Shown here: positions 1-8,569 of the stretch, in pieces
Numbering within the stretch: the first letter of the stretch is position 1
Layout: every line of letters begins with the position of its first letter
Translations under genes and position numbers: made by a program
The notes under the pieces: generated by a model
Seen by the model: only the letters and a program-made list of their open reading frames with translations
Told to the model about the DNA's origin: nothing
Databases searched by the model: none
Source of the DNA: Bacteroidaceae bacterium
GTDB taxonomy: Bacteria; Bacteroidota; Bacteroidia; Bacteroidales; Bacteroidaceae
Direction of reading: 5' to 3'
DNA length: 64,000 bases
NCBI GenBank assembly: GCA_017615835.1
Contig: JAFZZI010000007.1
Span: 310,001-374,000, forward strand

Positions 1-33
1 ACTCGACCGTGCCGACTGGGGGCGTTGACAGCG

Positions 34-846
34 TTACATTGCGAAAGAGTTGAATCCTCCGTCAACAACCGCAACGGTTCCGGTGACGAACGACGAGGCA
101 TCGCTGATGAGGTAATGAATCGTGCCGCAGAGTTCTTCGGGTTTTCCGAAACGTCCAAACGGGGTCTGTCGTATGACATCTTCCCCGCGTGGAGTCAGGG
201 ATCCGTCCGGATTAGTCAGAAGATCCTTGTTCTGACGGGTAAGGAAGAAACCTGGGGCTATGGCGTTCACCCTGATGTTGGGAGTGAACTTCTTGGCAAC
301 CTCGGTGGCCATGAAGGCGGTGAAGTTGCTTATGCCAGCCTTGGCTGCCGCATAACCCATGACACGTGTCATGGGACGGAATGCTGCCATTGACGAGAAG
401 TTAACGATGGTTCCCTTGCCGGCTTCGACCATGGGCTTCAAGAAAATCTGAGTTGGAATGACGGTGCCTGTAAGGTTGACGTTGAGAACCTTCTCGAACT
501 CGTCAATCTTAATGTCAAAAAATGTACCGGTCGGCGAAATGGTGGCTCCGGGCATATTGCCTCCTGCTGCATTCAGCAGTGAGTCAACCCTGCCATATCT
601 CGTAATGACGGCATCACAGGCTTTCTGAACAGAATCCTGATTCATCACGTCTGTCTTGATGAAAGTTGCTTCGCCCCCGGCAGATTCAATTTCGCTCACT
701 ATATTGTTGCCAATCTCTTCCTTGCGCCCTAATATTACGACCTTGGCTCCCTGACTGGCAAGATAGACAGAAATACTGTGTCCCAAGACACCGGTTCCAC
801 CGGTGATTACTACGACCTTGTCCTTTACGGAAAACAATTCATTCAT
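34..846 (-). CDS. SDR-family fructuronate reductase (D-mannonate oxidoreductase)
   Basis: A 270-residue short-chain dehydrogenase. The Rossmann glycine motif TGGTGVLG lies at residues 15-22, NAAGG at 92-96, the catalytic serine in FSSM near 151, and the Tyr/Lys pair of YAAAK at 165/169. It ends in a typical SDR tail (VDGG). It is the last gene of a minus-strand run after kdgK, eda and uxuA, 12 bases behind uxuA, so the likely reaction is NAD(P)H-dependent interconversion of D-fructuronate and D-mannonate, the step before UxuA. Bacteroidales use an SDR here in place of the long-chain polyol dehydrogenase UxuB of enterics. Family is certain; the exact substrate is inferred from the neighbours. 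A gluconate or ketogluconate reductase would be the alternative. Confidence 0.85.
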   Translation of the reverse strand: MNELFSVKDKVVVITGGTGVLGHSISVYLASQGAKVVILGRKEEIGNNIVSEIESAGGEATFIKTDVMNQDSVQKACDAVITRYGRVDSLLNAAGGNMPGATISPTGTFFDIKIDEFEKVLNVNLTGTVIPTQIFLKPMVEAGKGTIVNFSSMAAFRPMTRVMGYAAAKAGISNFTAFMATEVAKKFTPNIRVNAIAPGFFLTRQNKDLLTNPDGSLTPRGEDVIRQTPFGRFGKPEELCGTIHYLISDASSFVTGTVAVVDGGFNSFAM

Positions 847-858
847 ATAGATTATTCT

Positions 859-2040
859 TTAAATGATACCTTCGCTTATCTCTCTTCTGACCGTTGCCAT
901 TATGCCTTCAACCTGACCCAGGGCGAGCATCCTGCCGTGGAACGGATAACCTGGGTTGTAGGCAATGCGGTCATCGCCCAGCATCACCGGTGCATGGTCA
1001 ACCCGCATAGGAAGGGTTGGATCCTTCTTCTCGAATATCCGTACAAGACTTACCAGGTCAGCCCTGCCTGCCAGATGCGATGCTTCACGGAAATCTCCGT
1101 CAGGCAGTATCTCTGTGCTGCGTAGATGTACGAACTTTGTCCTGTCTGCATACTTGGCAGCAAGTGCGCTCACGTCGTTGTGGGCTCCCGAACTTAGGCT
1201 ACCGGCGCAGAACGTCAGGCCGTTGTTGTTGTCGGGTACTGCTTTCATTATCCAGTCTATATCCTCGTCACAAGTCACTATGCGCGGCAGTCCCAGCATC
1301 TGCATAGGAGGGTCGTCGGGGTGAATGCACATCCCTATTCCATATTTACCGCATACAGGCATGATTGCCTCGAGGAAGTACTTGAGATTGGTACGCAGAC
1401 CGTTTCGGTCAACACCTTCGAAAAGAGCCAGAAGCCCGTTGAAAACACGTACCGGATCGGCGGCATCCTCGCTGACATATCCTGTAAGAAATCCCTGAGT
1501 CTTGATTATTATGGTGTTGACAAGCCTTTGTACATGCTCTTGCGTCATCTTGGATTTCAGTTCTTCAACCCTTTCAAGAGTCCTGGCGTCGAAATCTTTT
1601 TCTGCGCCGGCACGTTTCAGAATGTGTATGTCAAAGTATGCAAACTCAGCTTTGTTGAAATAGAGACATGAAGTTCCGTTGGGATTGGGGAACTCCAAAT
1701 CGGTGCGTGCCCAGTCGAGTACCGGCATGAAGTTGTAACAAACCGTCCTTATGCCGGCCTTTCCCAAGTTCTCAAGGCTGGTGATGTACTGATCAATCAG
1801 TCTGTCCCTGTCGGGGCCCGCATACTTTATCTGTTCGCTTACCGGAAGACTTTCAACGACTGACCAGTGCATGCCATATTCAGCTATTCGCTGTTGAACG
1901 GTTCTGATTTCCTCAACATTCCACACATCACCGTTCTTAATATGGTGAAGCGAAGTAACGATGCCCTCGACACCTATCTGGCGCAGCATGTCAAGGGAAA
2001 CCTTGTCAGACTGGCCAAACCACCTCCATGTCTTTTCCAT
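859..2040 (-). CDS. uxuA: Mannonate dehydratase
   Basis: A cytosolic protein of 393 residues, the normal size for UxuA, which removes water from D-mannonate to give 2-keto-3-deoxygluconate using a divalent metal in a TIM-barrel fold. Recognisable family stretches are the N-terminal WRWFGQSDKVSLDMLRQIG, the VVESLPVSE strand, HPDDPP, the TFCAGSLSSGAHND loop and HLRSTE near the C-terminus. It sits 4 bases after eda and 12 bases before the SDR reductase, so the three are almost certainly co-transcribed. No missing segments or frame problems were seen. The combination with KdgK and Eda makes the pathway assignment firm. Confidence 0.95.
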   Translation of the reverse strand: MEKTWRWFGQSDKVSLDMLRQIGVEGIVTSLHHIKNGDVWNVEEIRTVQQRIAEYGMHWSVVESLPVSEQIKYAGPDRDRLIDQYITSLENLGKAGIRTVCYNFMPVLDWARTDLEFPNPNGTSCLYFNKAEFAYFDIHILKRAGAEKDFDARTLERVEELKSKMTQEHVQRLVNTIIIKTQGFLTGYVSEDAADPVRVFNGLLALFEGVDRNGLRTNLKYFLEAIMPVCGKYGIGMCIHPDDPPMQMLGLPRIVTCDEDIDWIMKAVPDNNNGLTFCAGSLSSGAHNDVSALAAKYADRTKFVHLRSTEILPDGDFREASHLAGRADLVSLVRIFEKKDPTLPMRVDHAPVMLGDDRIAYNPGYPFHGRMLALGQVEGIMATVRREISEGII

Positions 2041-2044
2041 TATG

Positions 2045-2713
2045 TCAGTTGCGAATTCTTTTTATGATGTCCAGAGTCTCGCGGCATCTGTCGGTGATGG
2101 CCTGCCAGTCTCCGGAAGCTACGACATCTTTCGGGAATAGTTTCGAGCCCATTCCAACGCAGAATACTCCGGACTTGAACCATCCTGTCAGATTTGCGGC
2201 CTCGGGCTCTACACCTCCTGTCACCATGATTTTCGACCAAGGCATGGGAGCCAGAAGACCCTTGACGAATTTTGGGCCGAGCACATCGCCCGGGAACACC
2301 TTGCACAAATCGCATCCGGCTTCCTGGGCATTTCCTACCTCTGTGACAGAACCGCATCCCGGCGAGTAGGGAACCTGCCTGCGGTTGCAGACGCGGGCAA
2401 TATCGGCATTGAACAGAGGGCCTACCACGAAGCATGCACCCATTTGTATATATAATGCGGCCGTTGCCGAATCAACGATGGAACCGACTCCAAGTGCCAT
2501 GTCGGGACACTCTTTCAAAACGAAATTAATGACGTCTGCGAAAACTTCGTGCGCCATGTCACCCCTGTTAGTGAATTCGAAAGCTCTGACGCCTCCGTCG
2601 TAACAGGCCTTAACTACTTTGCAGGCTAAATCGGGATCTGAATTGTAGAAAACCGGAACCATTCCCGTGGACTTGATTCTGTCCATCACCTGGAACTTGT
2701 CGAACTTTGCCAT
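2045..2713 (-). CDS. eda: KDPG / 4-hydroxy-2-oxoglutarate aldolase
   Basis: A class I aldolase of 222 residues that cleaves 2-keto-3-deoxy-6-phosphogluconate into pyruvate and glyceraldehyde-3-phosphate. The Schiff-base lysine is K138 in the CKVFPG motif and the catalytic glutamate is E46 in FEFTNRG; the phosphate-binding end (KIMVTGGV, from 161) is intact. It lies 15 bases after kdgK and 4 bases before uxuA, matching consecutive steps of hexuronate breakdown. The family also acts on 4-hydroxy-2-oxoglutarate, but the context favours KDPG as the physiological substrate. Confidence 0.93.
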   Translation of the reverse strand: MAKFDKFQVMDRIKSTGMVPVFYNSDPDLACKVVKACYDGGVRAFEFTNRGDMAHEVFADVINFVLKECPDMALGVGSIVDSATAALYIQMGACFVVGPLFNADIARVCNRRQVPYSPGCGSVTEVGNAQEAGCDLCKVFPGDVLGPKFVKGLLAPMPWSKIMVTGGVEPEAANLTGWFKSGVFCVGMGSKLFPKDVVASGDWQAITDRCRETLDIIKRIRN

Positions 2714-2728
2714 ATTGATATTCTTATT

Positions 2729-3751
2729 TCATCGTTGTACGCGGCCACTGGCGTTTCCGCCTGCCAGCGATTCAACCTCTTGGACAGAGACAAGGTTGAA
2801 ATCCCCGTTGATGGTATGTTTCAGTGCAGAAGCGGCCACGGCGAATTCGAGGGCTTCGCCTTGTGTCTCCTTAGTGAGAAGTCCGTGGATGATTCCTCCC
2901 GAGAAGGAGTCACCGCCACCGACTCTGTCAACTATCGGAAGAATGTCGTAACGCTTCGATACATAGAACTCGTTGCCGTCGTAAATCATGGCCTTCCAAC
3001 CATTGTGGCTTGCCGAGAATGATTCTCTTAGCGTGGATATGACATACTTGAACCCGAACTGTTCGCGCATCGACCTGAATATTCCCTTGTAGCCCTCGGC
3101 ATCAGTGTCTCCTGTCTCTACGTCTGAGTCGGGCTTGAAACCCAGACAGAGCTGTGCATCTTCTTCATTGCCTATGCAAACATCCACGTATTCCATGAGG
3201 GGACGCATTACTGATATGGCCTTCTGTGATGTCCAGAGTTTTTTCCTGAAGTTCAGGTCAACGCTGACCGTGACACCATGACGTTTGGCTGCTATGCAGG
3301 CAAGCCTTGTAAGTTCTGCAGCATTGTCGCTGATTGCAGGGGTGATGCCACTCCAGTGGAACCAGTCGGCTCCCTTCATTATAGTATCGAAGTCAAAATC
3401 GGAAGGGACAGCATCGGCGATTGAAGAATGTGCCCTGTCGTAAATAACCTTGCCCGGACGCATGGCGGAACCTGACTCAAGGTAGTAGATGCCGACTCTG
3501 TTGCCTCCCCGGGCAATGAAGTCGGTATGGACTCCGTATCGTCTGAGGGCATTTACAGCACTCTGCCCAATCTCATGTTCCGGAAGTTTCGTTACGAAGT
3601 ATGCGTCGTGTCCGTAGTTGGCGCAACTGACAGCAACATTAGCCTCGCCTCCACCGTAAACTACGTCAAAGCTGTCGCACTGGACGAATCTCCTGTTTCC
3701 GGGAGTGGACAGCCTGAGCATTATCTCACCCAATGTAATTATCCTACCCAT
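2729..3751 (-). CDS. kdgK: 2-keto-3-deoxygluconate kinase (PfkB family)
   Basis: A PfkB/ribokinase-type sugar kinase of 340 residues. The N-terminal glycine-rich substrate region (YGGGEANVA, about residues 32-40) and the C-terminal PfkB signature GGGDSFSGG at 278-286, with catalytic Asp 281, are both present. It phosphorylates KDG to KDPG, which Eda then cleaves. It is the first gene of the hexuronate operon; a TAATTTTG box on the minus strand (3774-3781) lies about 23 bases upstream of its ATG. No local regulator gene is present in the window, so control is unknown. Substrate is assigned by context and the family resemblance. Confidence 0.92.
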   Translation of the reverse strand: MGRIITLGEIMLRLSTPGNRRFVQCDSFDVVYGGGEANVAVSCANYGHDAYFVTKLPEHEIGQSAVNALRRYGVHTDFIARGGNRVGIYYLESGSAMRPGKVIYDRAHSSIADAVPSDFDFDTIMKGADWFHWSGITPAISDNAAELTRLACIAAKRHGVTVSVDLNFRKKLWTSQKAISVMRPLMEYVDVCIGNEEDAQLCLGFKPDSDVETGDTDAEGYKGIFRSMREQFGFKYVISTLRESFSASHNGWKAMIYDGNEFYVSKRYDILPIVDRVGGGDSFSGGIIHGLLTKETQGEALEFAVAASALKHTINGDFNLVSVQEVESLAGGNASGRVQR

Positions 3752-3773
3752 GTCTGTTTTTGATTGTATGGTT

Positions 3774-3781
3774 CAAAATTA
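3774..3781 (-). promoter_or_regulatory. -7 box of the kdgK-eda-uxuA operon
   Basis: Reading the minus strand gives TAATTTTG, an exact fit to the Bacteroidetes TAnnTTTG -7 element, ending 22 bases before the kdgK start. No good TTTG -33 box is seen at the normal 19-21-base distance, which may mean activator dependence. Confidence 0.5.
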
Positions 3782-3805
3782 GAAAATTCTTATCAGAAAA
3801 AAGAG

Positions 3806-3813
3806 TAAATTTG
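3806..3813 (+). promoter_or_regulatory. -7 box upstream of metG
   Basis: TAAATTTG matches TAnnTTTG exactly and lies 33 bases before the chosen metG start at 3847. It overlaps the divergent control region of the kdgK operon. A transcript starting here would leave out the upstream in-frame codons, which supports the later start of metG. The -33 box is weak. Confidence 0.55.
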
Positions 3814-3846
3814 CGTCCTGTCACGACAAGAATCTATCAAAAGAAT

Positions 3847-5907
3847 ATGAAAGAATACAAAAGGACATTGGTGACCTCCGCTCTGCCTTATGCAAACGGA
3901 CCTCTGCACATAGGGCATCTGGCCGGTGCCTACATCCCTGCGGATATATATGTGCGCTATCTGCGTCTGAAAAAGAAAGATGTGCTGTTCATAGGCGGCA
4001 GCGACGAGCATGGAGTCCCCATAACCATCCGCGCAAGGAAGGAGGGCGTGTCACCCAAGGATATTATCGACCGCTACCACTATCTGATGAAAGATACCTT
4101 CGAAGGTATGGGAATTTCATTTGATATATATGGCCGTACCAGTTCACCTGTCCATGGGAAATTGGCTTCGGATTTTTTCCGCAAGCTTTATGATGAAGGG
4201 AAGTTCATTGAGAAAACAAGTGAGCAGTATTATGACCAGGAGGCTCATCTTTTCCTTGCTGACAGGTACATTACCGGCGAGTGTCCCCATTGCCACAACG
4301 AAAAAGCCTATGGCGATCAGTGCGAGAAGTGCGGAACGGCACTTTCGCCGACTGAACTCATCAATCCGGTCAGTACGATAAGCGGCAGCAAGCCTGTAAT
4401 GAAAGAGACTACACATTGGTATCTTCCGCTCGACCAGTACCAGCAATGGCTTGAGAAGTGGATTCTCGAGGAACATAAGGAATGGCGTCCCAATGTTTAC
4501 GGACAGTGCAAGAGCTGGCTTGACATGGGGCTTCAGCCTCGTGCCGTAAGCCGCGATCTGGACTGGGGGATACCTGTCCCGGTCGAAGGGGCCGAAGGAA
4601 AAGTTCTCTACGTATGGTTCGACGCTCCTATCGGATATATCAGCAACACGAAGGAACTGTGTGATGCCCATCCCGAGAAGGGCAGTTGGGAAACCTGGTG
4701 GAAGGATAAGGATACACGGTTGGTACACTTCATTGGCAAGGATAACATAGTATTCCACTGTATCGTCTTTCCCGCAATGCTGAAGGCTGAAGGCAGTTAT
4801 ATTCTGCCTGACAATGTCCCTAGCAATGAGTTCCTTAATCTTGAGGACGATAAAATATCCACTTCGCGCAACTGGGCTGTCTGGGTTCACGAGTACCTTG
4901 AAGATTTCCCGGGCAAACAGGATGTCCTGCGTTATGTGCTGACAGCCAATGCTCCTGAGACAAAGGACAACAATTTTACCTGGAAGGATTTTCAGGCACG
5001 GAACAACAACGAGTTGGTGGCTGTCTATGGAAATTTTGTCAACCGTGCACTTGTACTTACACACAAGTATTATGACGGAGTAGTGCCGGCCTGCGGAGAA
5101 CTTGACAGTTATGACCGTGACACCCTGAAAGAGTTCTCTGACGTCAAGAAACAGTTGGAGAACCTTCTGGAGAATTTCAAGTTCCGCGAAGCTCAGAAAG
5201 AGGCAATGAATCTGGCCCGGATAGGTAACAAGTATTTGGCCGACACCGAGCCTTGGCATCTCATCAAGACCAATCCTGAAAGGGTACGGACAATTCTTAA
5301 CATATCGCTCCAGTTGGTTGCTAACCTGGCCATTGCCTTTGAACCTTTCCTGCCCTTCAGCAGCGACAGGCTGCGCAGGATGATTCAACTCGATACTTTC
5401 GACTGGAACGAATTGGGAAGCCTTGACCTCTTGTCTGCCGGACACAGACTTGGCAAGCCTGAACTTCTTTTCCAGAAGATAGAGGATGATGTAATAGAGG
5501 CTCAGATTCAGAAACTTCTGGAAAGAAAGAAGGACAACGAAAGAAGAGAGGCTGCTGCAAAACCGGCAAATCCCGTCCTTTCGGATATAGAGTTCTCTGT
5601 TTTTGAGAAACTGGACATTCGTGTCGGGACTGTCTTGGAGTGTCAGAAAGTGCCCAAGGCAGACAAACTTCTTCAATTCAGGATAGACGATGGTCTCGGA
5701 GGCCGTACAATACTTTCAGGAATAGCGCAGTACTACAAGCCTGAGGAACTTGTCGGCAGACAGGTCTGCTTTATTGCCAACCTGGCTCCGCGCAAGATTC
5801 GCGGCATAGAGAGTCAGGGTATGATCCTGAGTGCGCTGGATTCAGACGGGAGCCTGGCTGTGACTATGGTCGAAAGGAAAGTGAAACCCGGCAGCGAGGT
5901 CAGATGA
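3847..5907 (+). CDS. metG: Methionyl-tRNA synthetase
   Basis: Class I aminoacyl-tRNA synthetase, 686 residues from the ATG at 3847 ([10 protein letters not shown]). The frame stays open upstream to 3760, but that part overlaps the promoter and does not look like the family. HIGH is at residues 21-24; the KMSKS loop is the variant KISTS at 336-340; a zinc knuckle with Cys 146, 149, 159 and 162 is in the connective domain. The last ~110 residues form the C-terminal EMAP-like tRNA-binding domain (from FEKLDIRVG), which dimerises the long form of the enzyme. Its stop overlaps the start of the next gene by 4 bases. Confidence 0.97.
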   Translation: MKEYKRTLVTSALPYANGPLHIGHLAGAYIPADIYVRYLRLKKKDVLFIGGSDEHGVPITIRARKEGVSPKDIIDRYHYLMKDTFEGMGISFDIYGRTSSPVHGKLASDFFRKLYDEGKFIEKTSEQYYDQEAHLFLADRYITGECPHCHNEKAYGDQCEKCGTALSPTELINPVSTISGSKPVMKETTHWYLPLDQYQQWLEKWILEEHKEWRPNVYGQCKSWLDMGLQPRAVSRDLDWGIPVPVEGAEGKVLYVWFDAPIGYISNTKELCDAHPEKGSWETWWKDKDTRLVHFIGKDNIVFHCIVFPAMLKAEGSYILPDNVPSNEFLNLEDDKISTSRNWAVWVHEYLEDFPGKQDVLRYVLTANAPETKDNNFTWKDFQARNNNELVAVYGNFVNRALVLTHKYYDGVVPACGELDSYDRDTLKEFSDVKKQLENLLENFKFREAQKEAMNLARIGNKYLADTEPWHLIKTNPERVRTILNISLQLVANLAIAFEPFLPFSSDRLRRMIQLDTFDWNELGSLDLLSAGHRLGKPELLFQKIEDDVIEAQIQKLLERKKDNERREAAAKPANPVLSDIEFSVFEKLDIRVGTVLECQKVPKADKLLQFRIDDGLGGRTILSGIAQYYKPEELVGRQVCFIANLAPRKIRGIESQGMILSALDSDGSLAVTMVERKVKPGSEVR

Positions 5908-6611
5908 GGAATATCGGGATAATTCTGGCAGGAGGCAGCGGAACCCGCCTGGGCGCTGTCATTCCCAAGCAGTTCCTCACTCTTGCAGGTAAGACCGTCC
6001 TGGAGCACTCGGTTGACACATTCCATAAGCATCCGATGATTGACGAACTGACAATTGTCTGCACCAATTTGTGGATAGAGAAAGTCTGTCAGCTTGTCAG
6101 GGAGAGGTCATGGACCAAGGTGAAACATGTAATTGAGGGGGGTGAACAACGTCATCTTTCCAGCCTCAACGCCATTGACCTGTACCGCAAGGAACCAGAG
6201 TGCAACTTGATATTCCACGATGCGGCCAGACCTCTGGTAAGCGAAGACATCATAACCGATGTTATCCGCGCTCTCGACAAGTGGCAGGCAGTGGATGCGG
6301 CTGTACCCGCTACCGACACTGTTGTCGTTGCCGGTCAAGGACCGAAAATAGAGGCTATTCCCGACCGCAGTTCCCTATATTGCGAACAGACTCCCCAGGG
6401 TTTCCGCAAAAGCGTGATAGAAGAGGCATATCGCCTGGCTCTGCAGGATCCTGACTTTAAGTCAACCGATGATTGTGGCACTGTAGTGAAATATATGCCT
6501 CACATTATCGTCTTCCTTGTTCCGGGCAGTCAGACAAACATGAAACTGACTTATTCCGGAGATCTCCCGATACTTGAGACTCTGTACAACCTTACCGTGC
6601 GGAAAAAATGA
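5904..6611 (+). CDS. ispD: IspD/TarI-type cytidylyltransferase
   Basis: A 235-residue CTP-dependent cytidylyltransferase. The nucleotide loop GGSGTRLG is at 10-17, PKQ at 21-23, HDAARP at 105-110, an Arg at 155, and QTPQGF from 162, with the NMKLT lysine near the end. These fit IspD, which makes CDP-methylerythritol for isoprenoid synthesis, and the related TarI, which makes CDP-ribitol for surface polymers. The context (metG before, glycosyltransferase after, 4-base overlaps on both sides) does not decide; the glycosyltransferase leans slightly towards a surface-glycan role, while a HDAARP rather than a HDSVRP motif leans towards IspD. The symbol is therefore provisional. Confidence 0.7.
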   Translation: MRNIGIILAGGSGTRLGAVIPKQFLTLAGKTVLEHSVDTFHKHPMIDELTIVCTNLWIEKVCQLVRERSWTKVKHVIEGGEQRHLSSLNAIDLYRKEPECNLIFHDAARPLVSEDIITDVIRALDKWQAVDAAVPATDTVVVAGQGPKIEAIPDRSSLYCEQTPQGFRKSVIEEAYRLALQDPDFKSTDDCGTVVKYMPHIIVFLVPGSQTNMKLTYSGDLPILETLYNLTVRKK

Positions 6612-7738
6612 AGATAACTGTACTGGGACCGTCATATCCTTACCGTGGGGGAATTGCTCTTTTCAATGACAGATTGACGGAAGAACTGATTGCAGCCGGA
6701 CATGAAGTTGAGGAGTGGACATTCAGACTTCAGTATCCCAGATTCCTCTTTCCCGGGAAAACCCAGTTCTCTGAGGATCCGGCGCCGGAAGGCATAGTCA
6801 CCATGCGCAAGATGAACTCGGTCAACCCTTTTAACTGGATAAAGGTTGGACGGGAACTCAAGAAGACAAAGCCGGATCTTGTCATAGTGGCGTTCTGGAT
6901 GCCGTTCATGGCTCCATGTCTGGGAACAGTTGCACGTATTGCCAGACATAACGGACATACCCGCATAACCGGACTGGTACACAATATGCTGCCGCATGAA
7001 CATCATCCTGGAGACAGACTGCTTGTCAGATACTTTGCCAACTCGGTTGACGGCTTCACTGTCATGTCCGATTCCGTGCTGCACGATGTCGAGATGTTCA
7101 ACAGGACAGCCCTCAAGGTCTTTTGCCGACATCCCCTGTATGATAATTTCGGGAAACCGGCAGATCGTTTGGAATCAATCTCTTTTCTGGGACTTGACCC
7201 AAAGTTCCGCTATGTCTTGTTCTTCGGTCTGATTCGTGACTACAAAGGGCTAGACCTCCTTATGAAGGCCTTTGCCGACAAGCGTCTGCGCCGTTTCAAC
7301 GTTAAACTACTGGTTGCAGGAGAGTTTTACTCGAACGAGTCGGGATACCGCGAACTTGAAAAGGAACTTGGACTGGAGGGACTTATCGAATGGAAGAGCG
7401 AGTTTGTGCCGAACAGTGAAGTACGCTTCTGTTTTGGTGCTGCCGACATAATTGTCCAACCCTACAAGTCCGCTACTCAAAGCGGTGTTGCCCAAATTGC
7501 ATACCACTTCGAGAAGCCTATGATTGTGACAAACGTAGGAGGCTTGGCCGAGATTGTTCCCGACGGAGTTTCAGGATATGTGGTAGAACCTGACGCAAAT
7601 CAGATAGCAGACAGGCTCACCAAGTTCTTCGAGGAGGGAAAAACAGACCTTTTCACCGAAGGATTGCGCCGTGAGAAAAGGAAATATTCGTGGAGCAACA
7701 TGGCCCGAAGCGTAATTAAGGCTTCATGGCCTGACTAA
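6608..7738 (+). CDS. GT4-type glycosyltransferase
   Basis: A 376-residue GT-B fold glycosyltransferase. The N-terminal half opens with a Rossmann strand and glycine loop (GPSYPYRGGIALFN); the C-terminal nucleotide-sugar domain has VLFFGLIRDYKGLDLL near residues 198-213 and the family stretch ending NVGGLAEIV, with its downstream glutamate as donor ligand. No membrane segment or signal peptide is obvious, so it should act at the cytoplasmic face. Acceptor and donor are unknown. It follows the cytidylyltransferase with a 4-base overlap and runs convergently into the M48 gene, the two stops overlapping by 4 bases. Confidence 0.85.
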   Translation: MKITVLGPSYPYRGGIALFNDRLTEELIAAGHEVEEWTFRLQYPRFLFPGKTQFSEDPAPEGIVTMRKMNSVNPFNWIKVGRELKKTKPDLVIVAFWMPFMAPCLGTVARIARHNGHTRITGLVHNMLPHEHHPGDRLLVRYFANSVDGFTVMSDSVLHDVEMFNRTALKVFCRHPLYDNFGKPADRLESISFLGLDPKFRYVLFFGLIRDYKGLDLLMKAFADKRLRRFNVKLLVAGEFYSNESGYRELEKELGLEGLIEWKSEFVPNSEVRFCFGAADIIVQPYKSATQSGVAQIAYHFEKPMIVTNVGGLAEIVPDGVSGYVVEPDANQIADRLTKFFEEGKTDLFTEGLRREKRKYSWSNMARSVIKASWPD

Positions 7739-8550
7739 TACTTTCCGACGTATCCTTTTGCCTTAGGCAGAAACTCCTTTATCTTGTGTATTCTTGTAGC
7801 GTTGCTGGGATGTGTGCTCAGCACTTCTGGCACCGTGCTCGAAGATCCTGCCGACATCCTTTCCCACAGTACGGGAGCCTGATCGACGTCATATCCGGCT
7901 ATTGCCATGATGATTAATCCTATCTCGTCCGCTTCAAGTTCGTGCTTTCTTGAAAAAGGCAGCATTATTCCATACTCACTGCCTATACCGAATGCCGTAT
8001 CGAATAACTGACGGGCATTGGCAGAGGTTTTGGCACCGATAATCTGACTTGCAACTGAACCTGCCATGTTCACAACGGCCTGTTGGCTCATTCTCTCATT
8101 CCCGTGGCGGGCGATGGCATGGGCAATCTCATGTCCCATAACAACCGCTACAAGGTCGGGAGTATTGGCGTACTGCATCATCCCGTCATAAAAAACGATC
8201 TTTCCGTTTGGCATGCAGAATGCGTTTACATCTTTCCCCTGCACCAGTTGATAATCCCATGAGAGGCCTTGGATAGCACTGGTCTGGCCGGTAGCAACAC
8301 AATATTTCTGCAATGCAGACGTCAGACGCATTCCAACGTTCCGGACCATCTCTGCATTTGCGGTATTCAAGGATTTCTTAGCCGTAGTCATCAGTTCTGC
8401 ATACGACTGATCGGACAGTGAGGTAATCTGGCTGTCTGAGAACATAAGCAGCCTGTTTCTGCCGGTAAAGGCCACCGTACTGCATGATACTGACACTATT
8501 GCCATCAATAATGCACAAACTGCCACTTTTATAAAACGACTCTTCATCAT
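7735..8550 (-). CDS. M48-family metalloprotease lipoprotein
   Basis: The ATG at 8550 is preferred because it gives a lipoprotein signal peptide (SRFIKVAVCALLMAIVSVSC, Cys 23 from this start); upstream codons overlap the RNase R gene. The zinc motif HEIAH is at residues 140-144 and the third ligand is in KHELEADEIG. At about 271 residues it is a small M48 peptidase like LoiP/YcaL/BepA lacking the TPR domain, probably a periplasmic protein attached to the inner leaflet of the outer membrane that degrades misassembled envelope proteins. It starts 19 bases after rnr and is probably co-transcribed. Exact substrate unknown. Confidence 0.88.
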   Translation of the reverse strand: MMKSRFIKVAVCALLMAIVSVSCSTVAFTGRNRLLMFSDSQITSLSDQSYAELMTTAKKSLNTANAEMVRNVGMRLTSALQKYCVATGQTSAIQGLSWDYQLVQGKDVNAFCMPNGKIVFYDGMMQYANTPDLVAVVMGHEIAHAIARHGNERMSQQAVVNMAGSVASQIIGAKTSANARQLFDTAFGIGSEYGIMLPFSRKHELEADEIGLIIMAIAGYDVDQAPVLWERMSAGSSSTVPEVLSTHPSNATRIHKIKEFLPKAKGYVGKY

Positions 8551-8569
8551 TGTTGTATTTAATAAATCA

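Noticed and set aside
3760-3846. Upstream extension of MetG by 29 residues
   Set aside because: The segment covers the promoter and adds a lysine/arginine-rich, non-conserved stretch.
4144-5676. 510-residue open frame antisense to metG
   Set aside because: Shadow of a highly conserved gene; composition does not look like a protein and there is no promoter.
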